Program-made: the position numbers and the translations under genes | Shown here: positions 52,203-62,900 of the stretch, piece after piece | How positions within the stretch are numbered: position 1 is the first letter of the stretch | How the letters are laid out: every line of letters starts with the position of its first letter | The notes under the pieces: model-generated | What the model was told of the DNA's origin: nothing | Seen by the model: the letters and a program-made list of their open reading frames with translations, nothing else | Database searches by the model: none | Source: Alphaproteobacteria bacterium US3C007 | GTDB taxonomy: Bacteria > Pseudomonadota > Alphaproteobacteria > Rhodobacterales > Rhodobacteraceae | DNA: 64,000 nucleotides | Assembly (NCBI GenBank): GCA_034423775.1 | Contig: CP139918.1 | Location: 2,046,001-2,110,000 of the forward strand | Direction of reading: 5' to 3'

Positions 52203-53996
52203 ATGAAAAAAATTCAAATTGAAGACTTAAGATCACGTAAATGGTTCATGAATGCGGATAACCGCGAAATGACAGCGCTTTATTTAGAGCGGTATTTGAA
52301 TTACGGCCTGACGCGAAAAGAACTGCAATCGGGCAAACCTATCATTGGGATCGCCCAAACGGGCAGCGATCTTAGCCCGTGCAACCGCCACCACCTCGAG
52401 CTGACCAAGCGCGTGCGCGACGGAATCATCGCGGCCGGCGGCACACCGATTGAAATTCCTGTTCACCCGATTCAAGAAACCGGCAAGCGTCCAACCGCGA
52501 TGTTAGACCGCAATTTGGCCTATCTATCGCTTGTGGAAACCTTATTTGGCTATCCGCTTGATGGCGTTGTGCTGAATATTGGCTGCGATAAAACTACCCC
52601 TGCGCTGCTCATGGCGGCCGCGACGGTGAATATCCCGGCCATCGCGCTTTCGGTCGGGCCGATGTTAAATGGCTGGTTCAACGGCGAGCGGACCGGTTCG
52701 GGCACCATCGTTTGGAAGGCACGCGAGATGTTGGCCTCGGGCGACATTGATGATGATGGTTTTATGGAGCTGGTTTCCAGCGCCGCACCTTCGGTTGGCT
52801 ACTGCAATACGATGGGCACCGCCACCACGATGAATTCTTTGGCCGAAGCGTTGGGCATGCAATTGCCCGGCTCTGCAGCGATTCCGGCGCCCTATCGCGA
52901 ACGCGGACAAATCAGTTATGAAACTGGTTTGCGGATCGTCGATATGGTGTGGGAAGACCTGCGGCCAAGCGATGTGATGACGCGTGAGGCCTTTGAAAAT
53001 GCGATCGTAATCAATTCTGCGATTGGCGGCTCTACCAATGCGCCGATCCATTTGAACGGGATTGCGCGCCATCTTGGCGTGCCATTGAACAATGATGATT
53101 GGCAGAGCATTGGTCATGAGATTCCGCTTTTGGTGAATTTGCAGCCCGCGGGGGAGTATCTGGGTGAAGATTATCAAAGGGCGGGCGGCGTCCCAGCGGT
53201 TGTTGGAGAGTTGCTCGAAGCTGGTTTGTTGCCGCATCCCAAAGCGCTTACCGTCAATGGCGCGTCCATGGGCGATAATTGCTCCGACCGGCGCAGCGAA
53301 AACCAAGATGTGATCAAACCTGTGAGCGCGCCCATTAAAGCGCAAGCCGGGTTTATTAATTTATCGGGGAACTTGTTTGACAGCGCGATCATGAAAACTT
53401 CGGTGATCAGCGATAATTTTCGGCAAAGCTACCTGTCAAATCCCGAGGACCCAGACGCGTTTGAAGGCCGGGCTATTGTGTTTGATGGGCCCGAGGAGTT
53501 TCACCATCGCATTGATGATCCTGCGGAAAATATTGATGAGACCTGTATTCTTTTCATGCGTGGTACGGGGCCGATTGGATATCCGGGGGGCGCCGAAGTG
53601 GTCAATATGCGCCCGCCTGCCTATTTGTTGAAAAAAGGCGTTGAGGCGCTGCCTTGTATTGGCGATGGCCGTCAATCGGGCACATCAGGAAGTCCTTCAA
53701 TTTTAAATGCCTCGCCAGAAGCGGCGGCTGGCGGCGGGCTGGCGCTTTTGAAAACCGGCGATCGCGTCCGCATTGATCTTAAAAAATGCTCGGCGGATAT
53801 GCTGGTACCTTTGGACGAGTTGGCAGAGCGCGCCCGCGCCTTTGAGGCCGAAGGCTATCCCTACCCAGAGAACCATTCGCCCTGGCAAGAGCTGTTCCGC
53901 GAAAAGGTAGGCCGCTTTGACGAAGGTATGATTTTGAAAGATGCCGATAATTACAGAGATATTGCGCGCAAATATGTGCCGCGCGACAACCATTAG
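52203..53996 (+). CDS. IlvD/Edd-family sugar-acid dehydratase
   Basis: A 597-residue iron-sulphur dehydratase. Conserved cysteines are in LSPCNRHH (about residue 60), [10 protein letters not shown] (about 128) and MGDNCSDR (about 360), and the C-terminal part has the [14 protein letters not shown] segment of pentonate dehydratases in this family. It probably dehydrates an aldonate such as arabinonate, xylonate or fuconate to the 2-keto-3-deoxy acid, not dihydroxyacids of valine synthesis. The ATG at 52203 is four bases after the SDR stop with AGGA upstream. Confidence 0.85.
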   Translation: MKKIQIEDLRSRKWFMNADNREMTALYLERYLNYGLTRKELQSGKPIIGIAQTGSDLSPCNRHHLELTKRVRDGIIAAGGTPIEIPVHPIQETGKRPTAMLDRNLAYLSLVETLFGYPLDGVVLNIGCDKTTPALLMAAATVNIPAIALSVGPMLNGWFNGERTGSGTIVWKAREMLASGDIDDDGFMELVSSAAPSVGYCNTMGTATTMNSLAEALGMQLPGSAAIPAPYRERGQISYETGLRIVDMVWEDLRPSDVMTREAFENAIVINSAIGGSTNAPIHLNGIARHLGVPLNNDDWQSIGHEIPLLVNLQPAGEYLGEDYQRAGGVPAVVGELLEAGLLPHPKALTVNGASMGDNCSDRRSENQDVIKPVSAPIKAQAGFINLSGNLFDSAIMKTSVISDNFRQSYLSNPEDPDAFEGRAIVFDGPEEFHHRIDDPAENIDETCILFMRGTGPIGYPGGAEVVNMRPPAYLLKKGVEALPCIGDGRQSGTSGSPSILNASPEAAAGGGLALLKTGDRVRIDLKKCSADMLVPLDELAERARAFEAEGYPYPENHSPWQELFREKVGRFDEGMILKDADNYRDIARKYVPRDNH

Positions 53997-54006
53997 GAGA
54001 TAGAGA

Positions 54007-54855
54007 ATGAAGCTTGTTCGTTATGGGGCCATCGGTGCGGAAAAACCCGGTTTGATCGATCAAAATGGGGATCTTAGAGATCTGTCATCGCATGTTGCTG
54101 ACATTGCCGGGGCCGCGCTGCAAGATGCAGAGCTGGAAAAATTACGCGCGCTCGACCCGAACAACCTGCCATTGGTTGATGGCAGCCCGCGCTTGGGCGC
54201 GTGCGTTGGAAGCATTGGGAAATTTCTGTGTATCGGTTTGAATTATTCTGATCACGCGGCGGAAACTGGCGCCGCAATTCCCGAACATCCAATTTTATTT
54301 GCCAAAGCCACTTCGGCGGTTGTGGGCCCAAACGATGATGTGTCGATGCCGCGCGGATCAACCCATACAGATTGGGAAGTCGAGCTGGGCGTGGTGATCG
54401 GTAAAACGGCCAAATATGTCTCGCAAGAAGAGGCGCTTGATTATGTGGCTGGCTATTGCGTTATCAATGATGTGTCTGAGCGTCATTTTCAAACCTCGCT
54501 TACGGGGCAATGGACGAAGGGGAAATCCTGCGACACATTCGGGCCAACCGGCCCGTGGTTGGTCACGCGTGACGAAATTGCAGATCCACAAAATTTAGCG
54601 ATGAGCTTGGATGTGAACGGCACGCGTATGCAAACAGGCAACACCAACACAATGATTTTTTCCGTAGCGGAGATAATTGAACATCTTTCTGGGTTGATGT
54701 CTTTGCACCCAGGTGATGTGATCAGCACCGGAACGCCCCCTGGCGTTGGGATGGGGATCAAGCCGCAGCCGATCTATCTCAAGCGCGGCGATGTGATGGA
54801 GCTGGCGATTGAAGGCCTTGGATCGCAGCGTCAAAGTGTTGTGGAAGACGCATGA
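54007..54855 (+). CDS. FAH-family hydrolase, 2,4-diketo-3-deoxy-aldonate type
   Basis: A 282-residue fumarylacetoacetate-hydrolase fold enzyme. It has IGLNYSDHAAE, the metal ligands in DWEVELGVVIG (Glu pair) and DVSERHFQ, and the C-terminal GDVISTGTPPGVGMG. Relatives often labelled ureidoglycolate lyase include L-2,4-diketo-3-deoxyrhamnonate or -fuconate hydrolase, which cut the diketo acid to pyruvate and a hydroxyacid such as L-lactate. The neighbouring dehydratase and SDR genes support that reading. The stop overlaps the next start by four bases. Confidence 0.85.
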   Translation: MKLVRYGAIGAEKPGLIDQNGDLRDLSSHVADIAGAALQDAELEKLRALDPNNLPLVDGSPRLGACVGSIGKFLCIGLNYSDHAAETGAAIPEHPILFAKATSAVVGPNDDVSMPRGSTHTDWEVELGVVIGKTAKYVSQEEALDYVAGYCVINDVSERHFQTSLTGQWTKGKSCDTFGPTGPWLVTRDEIADPQNLAMSLDVNGTRMQTGNTNTMIFSVAEIIEHLSGLMSLHPGDVISTGTPPGVGMGIKPQPIYLKRGDVMELAIEGLGSQRQSVVEDA

Positions 54856-55808
54856 GCATGCCGGATCTTTTGCTGATCGGCGGCGCAACTGAAGAGATGC
54901 TGCATCGCCTTTCTGAGAAATTCACCATCCACGCATTGGCGGATATCGCAGATCCAATCGCCTGGTTGGCAGAGCATGGTGATAAAATTTCTTACGTCGC
55001 CACGAATGGTCATGATGGGATTTTGCCCGCCTATATGGAGGCGATGCCCAATTTGAAAGTGATCAGCTGCTACGGGGTGGGCTATGATGCGATCGACACC
55101 GCCGCCGCTGCCGCACGCGGCATTCATGTCACGCATACGCCGAATGTGTTGAACGCCGAAGTGGCGAGCACAGCGCTTTTGCTGATGCTTGCATGCTATC
55201 GAAACTTTTTGGCAGAAGACGCGCATGTGCGCTCGGGCGCGTGGGAGCGCGAGGGCAATGCGCCCTTGTCGCGCTCAGCAGATAACCAAACTGTTGGTAT
55301 TTTGGGCATGGGTCGGATCGGGCAGGCCATTGCCCAGAAACTCGCTCCGTTTAACGCTAAAATTCTTTATCACTCGCGCAGCGCAAAGCCGGTTGAATAC
55401 ATCTATTGTGATAGTCTTATCGATATGGCGCGCCAAAGCGATGTGGTGGTTTGCATCACTCCGGGCGGGCCCGCGACGCGGCATCTTGTCAACGCAGACG
55501 TGTTGAATGCTCTGGGTCCTAACGGCACTTTGATCAATGTGAGCCGTGGGTCGGTTGTGGATGAAGAGGCTCTGATTGCAGCCTTGCAAGACGGGCGCCT
55601 TGGCTGGGCCGGGCTAGATGTATTCGAGCAAGAGCCGAAAGTGCCCGAAACTTTGCGGGCGCTGTCAAATGTGGCCTTGTTGCCGCATGTGGGAAGCGCC
55701 ACTGTGGAAACCCGCGCGGCGATGGGAAATCTCACGGTTGATAATATACTCAATCACCTTGCCTCGGGCAGCGTGATCAGCCCGGTGCCGGAATGCGCGC
55801 ATCTGTAA
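54852..55808 (+). CDS. D-isomer-specific 2-hydroxyacid dehydrogenase (glyoxylate/hydroxypyruvate reductase-like)
   Basis: A 318-residue NAD(P)-dependent 2-keto acid reductase. It has CYGVGYDAID, GILGMGRIGQA (about residues 148-158), NVSRGSVVDE with the Arg and LLPHVGSAT with the catalytic His. Coupled by a four-base overlap to the FAH hydrolase gene, it may process the two-carbon or three-carbon product of the cleavage (glycolate/glyoxylate or lactate/pyruvate). It differs clearly from the protein at 4736. Confidence 0.85.
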   Translation: MSMPDLLLIGGATEEMLHRLSEKFTIHALADIADPIAWLAEHGDKISYVATNGHDGILPAYMEAMPNLKVISCYGVGYDAIDTAAAAARGIHVTHTPNVLNAEVASTALLLMLACYRNFLAEDAHVRSGAWEREGNAPLSRSADNQTVGILGMGRIGQAIAQKLAPFNAKILYHSRSAKPVEYIYCDSLIDMARQSDVVVCITPGGPATRHLVNADVLNALGPNGTLINVSRGSVVDEEALIAALQDGRLGWAGLDVFEQEPKVPETLRALSNVALLPHVGSATVETRAAMGNLTVDNILNHLASGSVISPVPECAHL

Positions 55809-55820
55809 GGTGATCGCAGC

Positions 55821-56927
55821 GTGAGGGAGAATACCCAGATCGTTGATTTAGAGGCGGCGCTTTTTGAGGTGCCGCTTGATGAGGTGTTAGTGGATGCCAA
55901 ACATGGGGCGCATAGCCATTTCCAGCTAATCTGCGTCACCATCTGTTTGGCAGATGGGCGCCGCGCCACCGGTTATACCTATACGGGCGGGCGCGGAGGC
56001 CATGCGATTCTTGCGCTGCTTCGGAACGATTTAGCGCCATTTTTAGTTGGGCGCTGCAGCACGGATATCGAAAGCTTGTATGAGCAAATGCTGTGGCATA
56101 TGCATTATGTCGGGCGCGGGGGCATCGTGAGCTTTGCGATTTCTGCTGTTGATATCGCGCTTTGGGATTTGCGCTGCAAAGCAGCGGGTTTGCCGCTCTG
56201 GCGGATGGCAGGTGGCGCAGGCAACCGTTGCAAAGCCTATGCGGGCGGGATTGATCTGGCCTTTCCACTGCCAAAATTATGCGGTCATATTAAGGCTTAT
56301 TTGGCGGCTGGATTTAATGCTGTGAAAATCAAAGTGGGACAACCCAGTCTTGAGGAAGATGTTGCGCGGATCCGCGCGGTTCGCGCGTTAATCGGGCCCG
56401 ACATTCACTTCATGATTGACGCCAATTATGCGCTGAATGTGGCGCAGGCGATTGCGCTTGCCAAGGCGGTGCGCGATCAAAATATTTTGTGGTTTGAAGA
56501 GCCGATTATACCTGAAAATTTTGCGGGCTATGCGGAAATTTCCAAGGCGACCGGCATCGCGGTTGCGCAGGGTGAAAACTTGCATACACATGAAGAGTTC
56601 CAAATGGCGTTGGCGCAAAGCCGGTTGGGCTTTGTTCAGCCTGATGCGTCAAATTGTGGGGGCATCACGGGCTGGCTGCGCGTGGCGGCTGAGAGCGCGC
56701 GCTCTGGCGTGCCGATTTGCAGTCATGGGATGCAAGAATTACACGTGTCTTTGGTGAGCGGCCAAGCCCATGGCGGATGGCTTGAAGTGCATAGTTTTCC
56801 GATTGACCGATACACCAAGCAGCCCCTGCAACTTGAACAGCATTTGGCAATGGCGCCGGATGCGCCGGGTATTGGGGTCGAGTTTGATTGGGAGCGGCTG
56901 CAGCCGTTTCGGCTGCAGCTGTCATAA
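55821..56927 (+). CDS. Mandelate-racemase/MLE-family sugar-acid dehydratase
   Basis: A 368-residue enolase-superfamily enzyme. It has the KIKVG motif near residue 170, metal ligands in [15 protein letters not shown] and AQGENLHT, and the His in CSHGMQELH. This set is typical of acid-sugar dehydratases; the substrate is not identifiable. The start is GTG at 55821 with AAGGTGA eight bases upstream and no in-frame ATG nearby. Last gene of the plus-strand operon; the convergent SDR gene ends only three bases away. Confidence 0.82.
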   Translation: MRENTQIVDLEAALFEVPLDEVLVDAKHGAHSHFQLICVTICLADGRRATGYTYTGGRGGHAILALLRNDLAPFLVGRCSTDIESLYEQMLWHMHYVGRGGIVSFAISAVDIALWDLRCKAAGLPLWRMAGGAGNRCKAYAGGIDLAFPLPKLCGHIKAYLAAGFNAVKIKVGQPSLEEDVARIRAVRALIGPDIHFMIDANYALNVAQAIALAKAVRDQNILWFEEPIIPENFAGYAEISKATGIAVAQGENLHTHEEFQMALAQSRLGFVQPDASNCGGITGWLRVAAESARSGVPICSHGMQELHVSLVSGQAHGGWLEVHSFPIDRYTKQPLQLEQHLAMAPDAPGIGVEFDWERLQPFRLQLS

Positions 56928-56930
56928 GGT

Positions 56931-57698
56931 TTACAGCGAGGCGGTGATTCCACCATCGACGTAAAGCGTGTGGCCATTCACAAAACTAGACGCGTCAGAG
57001 GCCAAAAAGATGCAAGCCCCCACCAATTCTTCCACCTGCCCCCAACGCCCTGCGGGGGTTCGATTGGTCAGCCAAGCGCTGAATTCGGGATCGGCCACCA
57101 AAGCGGCATTCAAAGGCGTGTCAAAATAGCCCGGCGCAATCGCATTGCATTGTAGCCCGTGTTTGGCCCAATCGGTCGCCATGCCTTTCGTCAAATTGGT
57201 CACGGCGCCTTTGGTGGCCGTATAAGGTGCAATGCCGGGACGGGCCAAGGCCGATTGCACGCTGGCAATGTTGATGATCTTTCCCCGTTCGCGCCCGATC
57301 ATATGGCGGGCGACGGCTTGACCCACGTGAAAGACCGACGCGATATTGGTTTGGAGCAATTGTTCAAATGCCTCGGGTGGAAAATCTTGCAACGCGGTGC
57401 GATGCTGCATTCCGGCATTGTTAACCAGGATATCAATCGCGCCAGACGCGCTTTCAAATCCGTCAACCGCCTCGCGTACGGCGGTATGATCCGTGGCATC
57501 AAACGCCAGTTGATGGGTTTTTGTACCGTCGGCCTCCAACGCTTTCGCTGCGCTGGCCAGTTTTTCGGCGTTGCGCCCGTTTAAGACGATTTCAACGCCC
57601 GCTGCCGCCAGACCTTTTGCCAGAGCAAAGCCGATGCCTTGGCTTGATCCCGTGATTAAGGCGCGCTTCCCATTAAGATTGAACAATCCAGATGACAT
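56931..57698 (-). CDS. idnO: SDR, gluconate 5-dehydrogenase-like
   Basis: A 255-residue short-chain dehydrogenase. It has ITGSSQGIGFALAKGL, LVNNAGMQHRT and YTATKGAVTNLTKGM with Tyr-x3-Lys, the pattern of 5-keto-D-gluconate reductase (IdnO/Gno). It would convert 5-ketogluconate to gluconate. The divergent gene at 57796 is idonate dehydrogenase-like, the natural partner. Preceded by AAAGGAG. Confidence 0.82.
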   Translation of the reverse strand: MSSGLFNLNGKRALITGSSQGIGFALAKGLAAAGVEIVLNGRNAEKLASAAKALEADGTKTHQLAFDATDHTAVREAVDGFESASGAIDILVNNAGMQHRTALQDFPPEAFEQLLQTNIASVFHVGQAVARHMIGRERGKIINIASVQSALARPGIAPYTATKGAVTNLTKGMATDWAKHGLQCNAIAPGYFDTPLNAALVADPEFSAWLTNRTPAGRWGQVEELVGACIFLASDASSFVNGHTLYVDGGITASL

Positions 57699-57795
57699 TC
57701 GGTTTCTCCTTTTTGGGCCAGGGATTATTGGGCTTGGCCGCGATGGATCTTATCGCTATCTTTAAGCAGCTTGTACAGCAGGGAAAGTCACTTAC

Positions 57796-58824
57796 ATGAA
57801 AGCTTTGGTCATTCACGGCGCGAAAGACTTGCGTTTGGAAACGCGCGATGCAGAGGCGCCGGGGCCCGGGCAGGTGGCGGTCGCTTTGAAAGCAGGGGGC
57901 ATTTGTGGGTCCGACCTGCATTATTACAATCACGGTGGGTTTGGGCCGATCAAACTTCGTGAGCCAATGGTTCTGGGGCATGAAGTTGCAGGTGAAATCG
58001 TTGAGCTTGGCCCCGATGTCGAGGGGCTGCGGGTTGGGCAATTAGTGGCGATTTCGCCATCAAGGCCTTGTTATAATTGCCTTTATTGTAGGGGTGGGCA
58101 GTTAAATCATTGTTTAAATATGCGATTTTACGGCAGTGCGATGCCGTTTCCGCATATTCAGGGGGCTTTTCAGGAATATCTGGTGGCGGAGGCGGAGCAA
58201 TGCGTTGTGGCGGATGGATTAACGGCAGGTGAAGCCGCGATGGCCGAGCCGCTGGCCGTGGCTTTGCATGCGGTGAAGCAAGCTGGCAATTTGTTAGGGG
58301 CCCGCGTGTTGGTCACGGGCAGCGGTCCGATTGGTGCTCTGACCATTTTAGCTGCACGGCGCGCCGGCGCTGCAGAGATAATCGCCACTGACCTTTCGGA
58401 TTACACGCTTGCGAAAGCAAAAGCTGTTGGGGCGGATCAAACGTATAATATCCTGAAACAGCCACAGGCTTTGGCCCCTTACAGCGTTGATAAAGGGCAG
58501 GTTGATGTGCATTTTGAATGCTCTGGGGCAGCCGCTGCGCTGGCGAGCGGCATCTCAGTTTTACGACCCGCAGGGCAATTGATACAGCTTGGCTTGGGCG
58601 GCGATATCAACGTGCCAATGCAAGCGCTGACCGCCAAAGAAATTTCTTTGAAGGGCTCTTTTAGGTTTCACTTTGAGTTTAAGGCAGCAGTGTCTTTGAT
58701 GCAAAAAGGCTTGATTAACGTCTCCGATTTGATCACCCAAAACGTGGCGCTGCATGAGGCAATTGCAGGATTTGAAATGGCATCGGATCGGGGATCCGCT
58801 CTGAAAGTGCAGATTGCGTTTTAA
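57796..58824 (+). CDS. idnD: Zinc-dependent L-idonate 5-dehydrogenase-like protein
   Basis: A 342-residue medium-chain dehydrogenase. The catalytic zinc ligands are in GGICGSDLHYYNHGG (Cys near residue 38) and GHEVAGEI (His near residue 62); the structural zinc loop is CYNCLYCRGGQLNHC; the cofactor motif is VTGSGPIGALT near residue 175. FGPIKLREPMVLGHE matches L-idonate 5-dehydrogenase well. Paired divergently with the idnO-like gene, it would take L-idonate to 5-ketogluconate. Confidence 0.85.
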   Translation: MKALVIHGAKDLRLETRDAEAPGPGQVAVALKAGGICGSDLHYYNHGGFGPIKLREPMVLGHEVAGEIVELGPDVEGLRVGQLVAISPSRPCYNCLYCRGGQLNHCLNMRFYGSAMPFPHIQGAFQEYLVAEAEQCVVADGLTAGEAAMAEPLAVALHAVKQAGNLLGARVLVTGSGPIGALTILAARRAGAAEIIATDLSDYTLAKAKAVGADQTYNILKQPQALAPYSVDKGQVDVHFECSGAAAALASGISVLRPAGQLIQLGLGGDINVPMQALTAKEISLKGSFRFHFEFKAAVSLMQKGLINVSDLITQNVALHEAIAGFEMASDRGSALKVQIAF

Positions 58825-58863
58825 GGGTTTGGAAAGCGGATGCTCTGTCTGTGTTAAAATAAG

Positions 58864-58898
58864 GCCTGATCAGGCTTGAAAAAAGCCGTTTCAACGGC
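58864..58898. terminator. Two hairpins after the idnD-like gene
   Basis: GCCTGATCAGGC (58864-58875) is a perfect palindrome, and GCCGTT-TC-AACGGC (58885-58898) is a second perfect stem. Between them is a run of A, so they could end transcription from both sides; a plus-strand T run is missing. Confidence 0.45.
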
Positions 58899-59018
58899 GT
58901 GCCAAGTGGCTTGATCTTGATATTATATTATATATTTGCGGAGAAGGCGTTGACCTCAGGGGGGGATGCTTTTACTGCCATATTAAGTGGATAAAAAGTT
59001 GAATGGTGTGACTTTGAG

Positions 59019-59960
59019 ATGAGCGAAGAGCTGCAAGATGATGAGATCGATTTGCGCGAATTATTCGCCGCGCTTTGGGATGGAAAACTCCTTATTTTCA
59101 TCGTGACATGTGCCGTTTTTTTATTCTCATCGGCATATTTGCATGTGGCTGAGCGGAGCTATACCGTGTCGGTCACCTTGCGCCCAACCGAAGAGCAAAG
59201 TTCGGGTGGCGGCAATTTGGGCGGGCTTGGCGGGCTTGCGTCGCTGGCGGGGGTTCAACTGCCCAGCGGCGGCGCCACTGAATTCATCACGTTTCAGGCG
59301 ATGCTCAAGTCTCAAGAAGTCGCTTCACGTCTTTTTGCCGATGAAAACTTAATACAGCGGCTTTTCGCAGGTGAATGGGATGAGAGCCGCAAAAGCTTTT
59401 TACAGCCCATTCCCTCAACTTTGGGAAATGTCAAACGTTTGCTCAAGCCTCTTTTAACCGGAGAGGGGCAAGTCGCCTATATTGCGCCCAACGCGGCGCG
59501 CTTGGCCAAAACACTAGCCGAAGATCTATCCGTCTCTGAAGATAAGACCAGCGGTATGCTTAAATTGAGCATGGAAAGCGCTAAGCCAAAATTGGCAAGC
59601 GATCTGATGCTGGCGCTCATTCGCGAAACTGATGGGTTTCTTAAAGAGCGTTTCGTGATTTCCGGGTCAGACGCGCTGCAGTTCTATCAGCAGAAAATTT
59701 CCAAAGCGCGCTCGCGCGAACACCGCGAAGCATTGGCGAAACTGATCGCGACTGAGGAGCAAAAATTAATGCTGGCTACGCGAGAAGGGCCTTTTGTGGT
59801 TGAAATTATGATGGGGCCGGATCAATCATTGCGGCCCACATCGCCCAAAAGCAGCTTGGTTTTGGCGTTGGGTTTGGTGTTAGGGCTGTTTTTGGGGGCT
59901 GCTGTTGTTTTGATGCGCAAAGCCTTTGGCGGCAATGAAAAGAAAGTATCACAGTCATGA
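59019..59960 (+). CDS. Wzz-like polysaccharide chain-length determinant protein
   Basis: A 313-residue inner-membrane protein with two transmembrane segments, near residues 24-42 (LLIFIVTCAVFLFSSAYL) and 282-302 (SSLVLALGLVLGLFLGAA), around a periplasmic domain. Residues about 65-85 are rich in Gly and Leu (GGNLGGLGGLASLAGV), seen in Wzz proteins of export systems. The PTSPKSS segment before the second membrane span is the Wzz Pro-rich motif. There is no tyrosine kinase domain. It overlaps the export protein gene by four bases. Confidence 0.83.
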   Translation: MSEELQDDEIDLRELFAALWDGKLLIFIVTCAVFLFSSAYLHVAERSYTVSVTLRPTEEQSSGGGNLGGLGGLASLAGVQLPSGGATEFITFQAMLKSQEVASRLFADENLIQRLFAGEWDESRKSFLQPIPSTLGNVKRLLKPLLTGEGQVAYIAPNAARLAKTLAEDLSVSEDKTSGMLKLSMESAKPKLASDLMLALIRETDGFLKERFVISGSDALQFYQQKISKARSREHREALAKLIATEEQKLMLATREGPFVVEIMMGPDQSLRPTSPKSSLVLALGLVLGLFLGAAVVLMRKAFGGNEKKVSQS

Positions 59961-62900
59961 TGTCCTTGGTTCGCAGCTTCATATTAATGGTTCTCTTTGC
60001 GACGAACGGCGCTGCGCAAACCTCGCCGCTTGATCTGTTGCTACAACAGCAATCGCAGGGCCTGCCATTTGGCACCGATATGCAAAGCCTAGAGGATATC
60101 TTTTCGGGGCAGGGTTTTGACATTGACCCAGAAAACGAGGCGCGCACGGCCAAAGAGCCCGTAATCCCGAATGAACAAAATATTAAACTGCTGGACAGGC
60201 GGTTAACGGCGGAAGAAGCCCAGCAACGGCGCCAACAAGGGCAAGCGCTGTCGAATGACTTATTGGGTGGGCAATCGAAGACACAAACGCCGTCGATGGT
60301 CGAAACCTATTACCAAATCCTTACTGGTGAAAGTTTGGACGTGTTCGGAACAGGGAAATCCGCCACGTCAAACAACATTGCGAATAATCCTGCTGATGAG
60401 TTGCTCTTTTTCAACTCTTTAGGCTCAGATTACCGCCTAGCTGCAGGCGATGTTCTTGCCATTTCAATCCGCGGATTAAGCAGCACAGATGAAGAGGCCA
60501 TAGTTGATGGTGAGGGGAAAATCGCTATATCCGGAATGCTGCCTGTCATTGCCGCAGGGCGTTCCATCGCGGATGTGCAAAGTGATATAAAGCAAGTGTT
60601 GGAAGTCGATGATGCGTCCGCAAACGTGTATGTCAGCCTTTCAGCGGCGCGGTTGGTATCGGTGCAAATTACCGGAGCTATAGGGCAACCTGGTACGGTT
60701 GCAGTGCCGGCCTACACGCCTGTGAGCAGAATTTTGCCGCTTGTGGGGGATATTCTTCTGCAGGGCTCGGCCCGAAATATCACTCTGTTTCAAAACGGTG
60801 ACCGCCAAATTATTGATCTTTATCAGTCGCTTTTGGGGCTTGACGCTGCCGTTGATCCTTTGGTGGTTAACAATGCTCGTTTGCATGTTGGCGATCAAGG
60901 CGGCACGGTGGCGGTTGCAGGATTTGTTGGGCGCTCAGGGATTTTTGAATTGGCCGCTGGCCAAACTGCGATTTCCACAGATGAGCTGTTTCGCTTGGCA
61001 AATATTAGACTGATGGCCCCGGGCACAAAGATGGATTTGCTGCGCTTTAACGATCAGGGGGTTCCGACTTCTGAACCGATTGCTTTCGGAAAAGATCAAA
61101 TGGTTCAGGCAGGTCAAGCGCTTCAAATCCAATTCGTACAGACCCGCAGCCAATCGGATGTAAAAGTTTTTGGCGCGGTTGAAAAACCGTTCTCTTTGAA
61201 TGTTGTCAACCCTATCCCGATCGCCGAACTGTTACGGAACGGCGCAGCTTTAACGTCAGATGTCTATATGGATTTTGCGCTTATTGCGGGAAACCGCAGC
61301 GAAAACGGCGCCGATAGAACAATTAATTTGACCAAAGCATTGCGATTTCCCGATCGGTTTTTGATCCAGCCAGGAGAAACGCTGATCATTTTGAATTTGA
61401 ACCAATATCAAACCTTGCTGAGCCAATCTTTAACAGAACCGAGCGGCAGAATTTCCCAACTGCTCGTCTCTGCAGAGCCGGCCGAGGTGTTTTTAGACGG
61501 CAGGCGAGTGGCCTTTGTGGCGGCCAGCGGGGGGCAGACAATTGCCGATATCTTTGGCACCCAACTTTCGTTTCCGCAAGACATTGATTATGACTTTAGC
61601 CTACTCTTTGATACAAAAGCGGTGGCGCAAAAACCAAAGGCTTTTCTGCTCTCAGAGGCGTTGACCGAGGCTTCTGGCTACGATCTGCGTAGGGGCGCAC
61701 GCCTGCAGCTTTTCACAACCACATTTTTGCGGAATGTGAATTTGCCAAACTTGAAAAACTTTTCAGTTGATCAAACTGTTCTCGAAAGCGCACCAGGTAC
61801 CCAAAACAAAACCGCGCGAGAAGGTATTGCTTCTTCAACGTCGATGTCGCTGGCAAACCAATCAAACGCCAGCGCAGGTCAGGTGCAAGGGGTCGAGTTA
61901 GACAGCCAGATTGCCTTTGAAACGCAGTCACAATTAGACATGGGCGGTGAGCTTGTAGACATGGGCGGTGAGCTTGCCGTCGCGGCGCGCGGAATTTCCG
62001 CCTCTGCTCCAACAGTTATATTCGTAAATGGGCAACAATATGGATTTTTACCGTCGGATGTCCGGTTTTCTAACACTCGGCTTGCACGAGAGCTAACGCG
62101 GACCGCCGAAATTTACCCGCTTTATGCAGAAGTGGCGACACAAGCGCCTGATGGATATTCTTTTGAAACGCGATCGTTTGCTTTGGGGGCTCTTGCAAGC
62201 CGACAATCTACCTTTTCCACCCAAGCCAGTATGAGGTTAGATTTCTATACGCAAGAATTCATAAGACGGTTTGTTTTGCCAAACAATCCGGTGAAAACAA
62301 CGGAAGATCTTAGCAAAGCTGTAGAGACGTTGCGTGCGGCAGGGCGGTTTATCTCTGGGGCCGTACGCCAACCAGGTCAATACCCTGTGGCCGCTGATTT
62401 AAGTTTGGATCTTTTTCTGCGCGTTGCGGGAGGGGCGCTGCCGAATGCGGATCTTAAAAATGTTATTCTGCGAACATATGTTGTGAGCAGAAACGGTGAG
62501 ATCGATCTTCAGCGTTCCAAACGCATCGATTTAACAGCTGTCAGCCCTGCTTCCATAAAACTATCTGGAAATTACGATATACAGATCCCTGCCTTGGTGA
62601 ATAATGCTTTGTCTGGTGTTGTGGCTCTGAACGGGCAGGTGCAACGGCCAGGGAACTACACTGTCGGCCGAGATGAAACGCTCCATGACATCATTGAGCG
62701 CGCAGGCGGGTTTACCGAGGTGGCTTACCCGCTTGGGGCCGTCCTTACGCGGCAGTCGTTGAAAGAAGAGCAAACGCGGGCAAATCTAAGCTTGGCGCGG
62801 CAAGTTGAACAATCTATTCTTTCCCTGTCGCAAAATGCCAGCGCAGAGCAAAGCCAACAGATCCCAGCCGTTATTGGATTGGCTAATCAGTTGCGCACTT

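Noticed and set aside
54052..54063. TTGAT-ATCAA sequence as a second FNR-type box
   Set aside because: The half-sites are two bases apart rather than four, and it lies inside the FAH hydrolase coding region.
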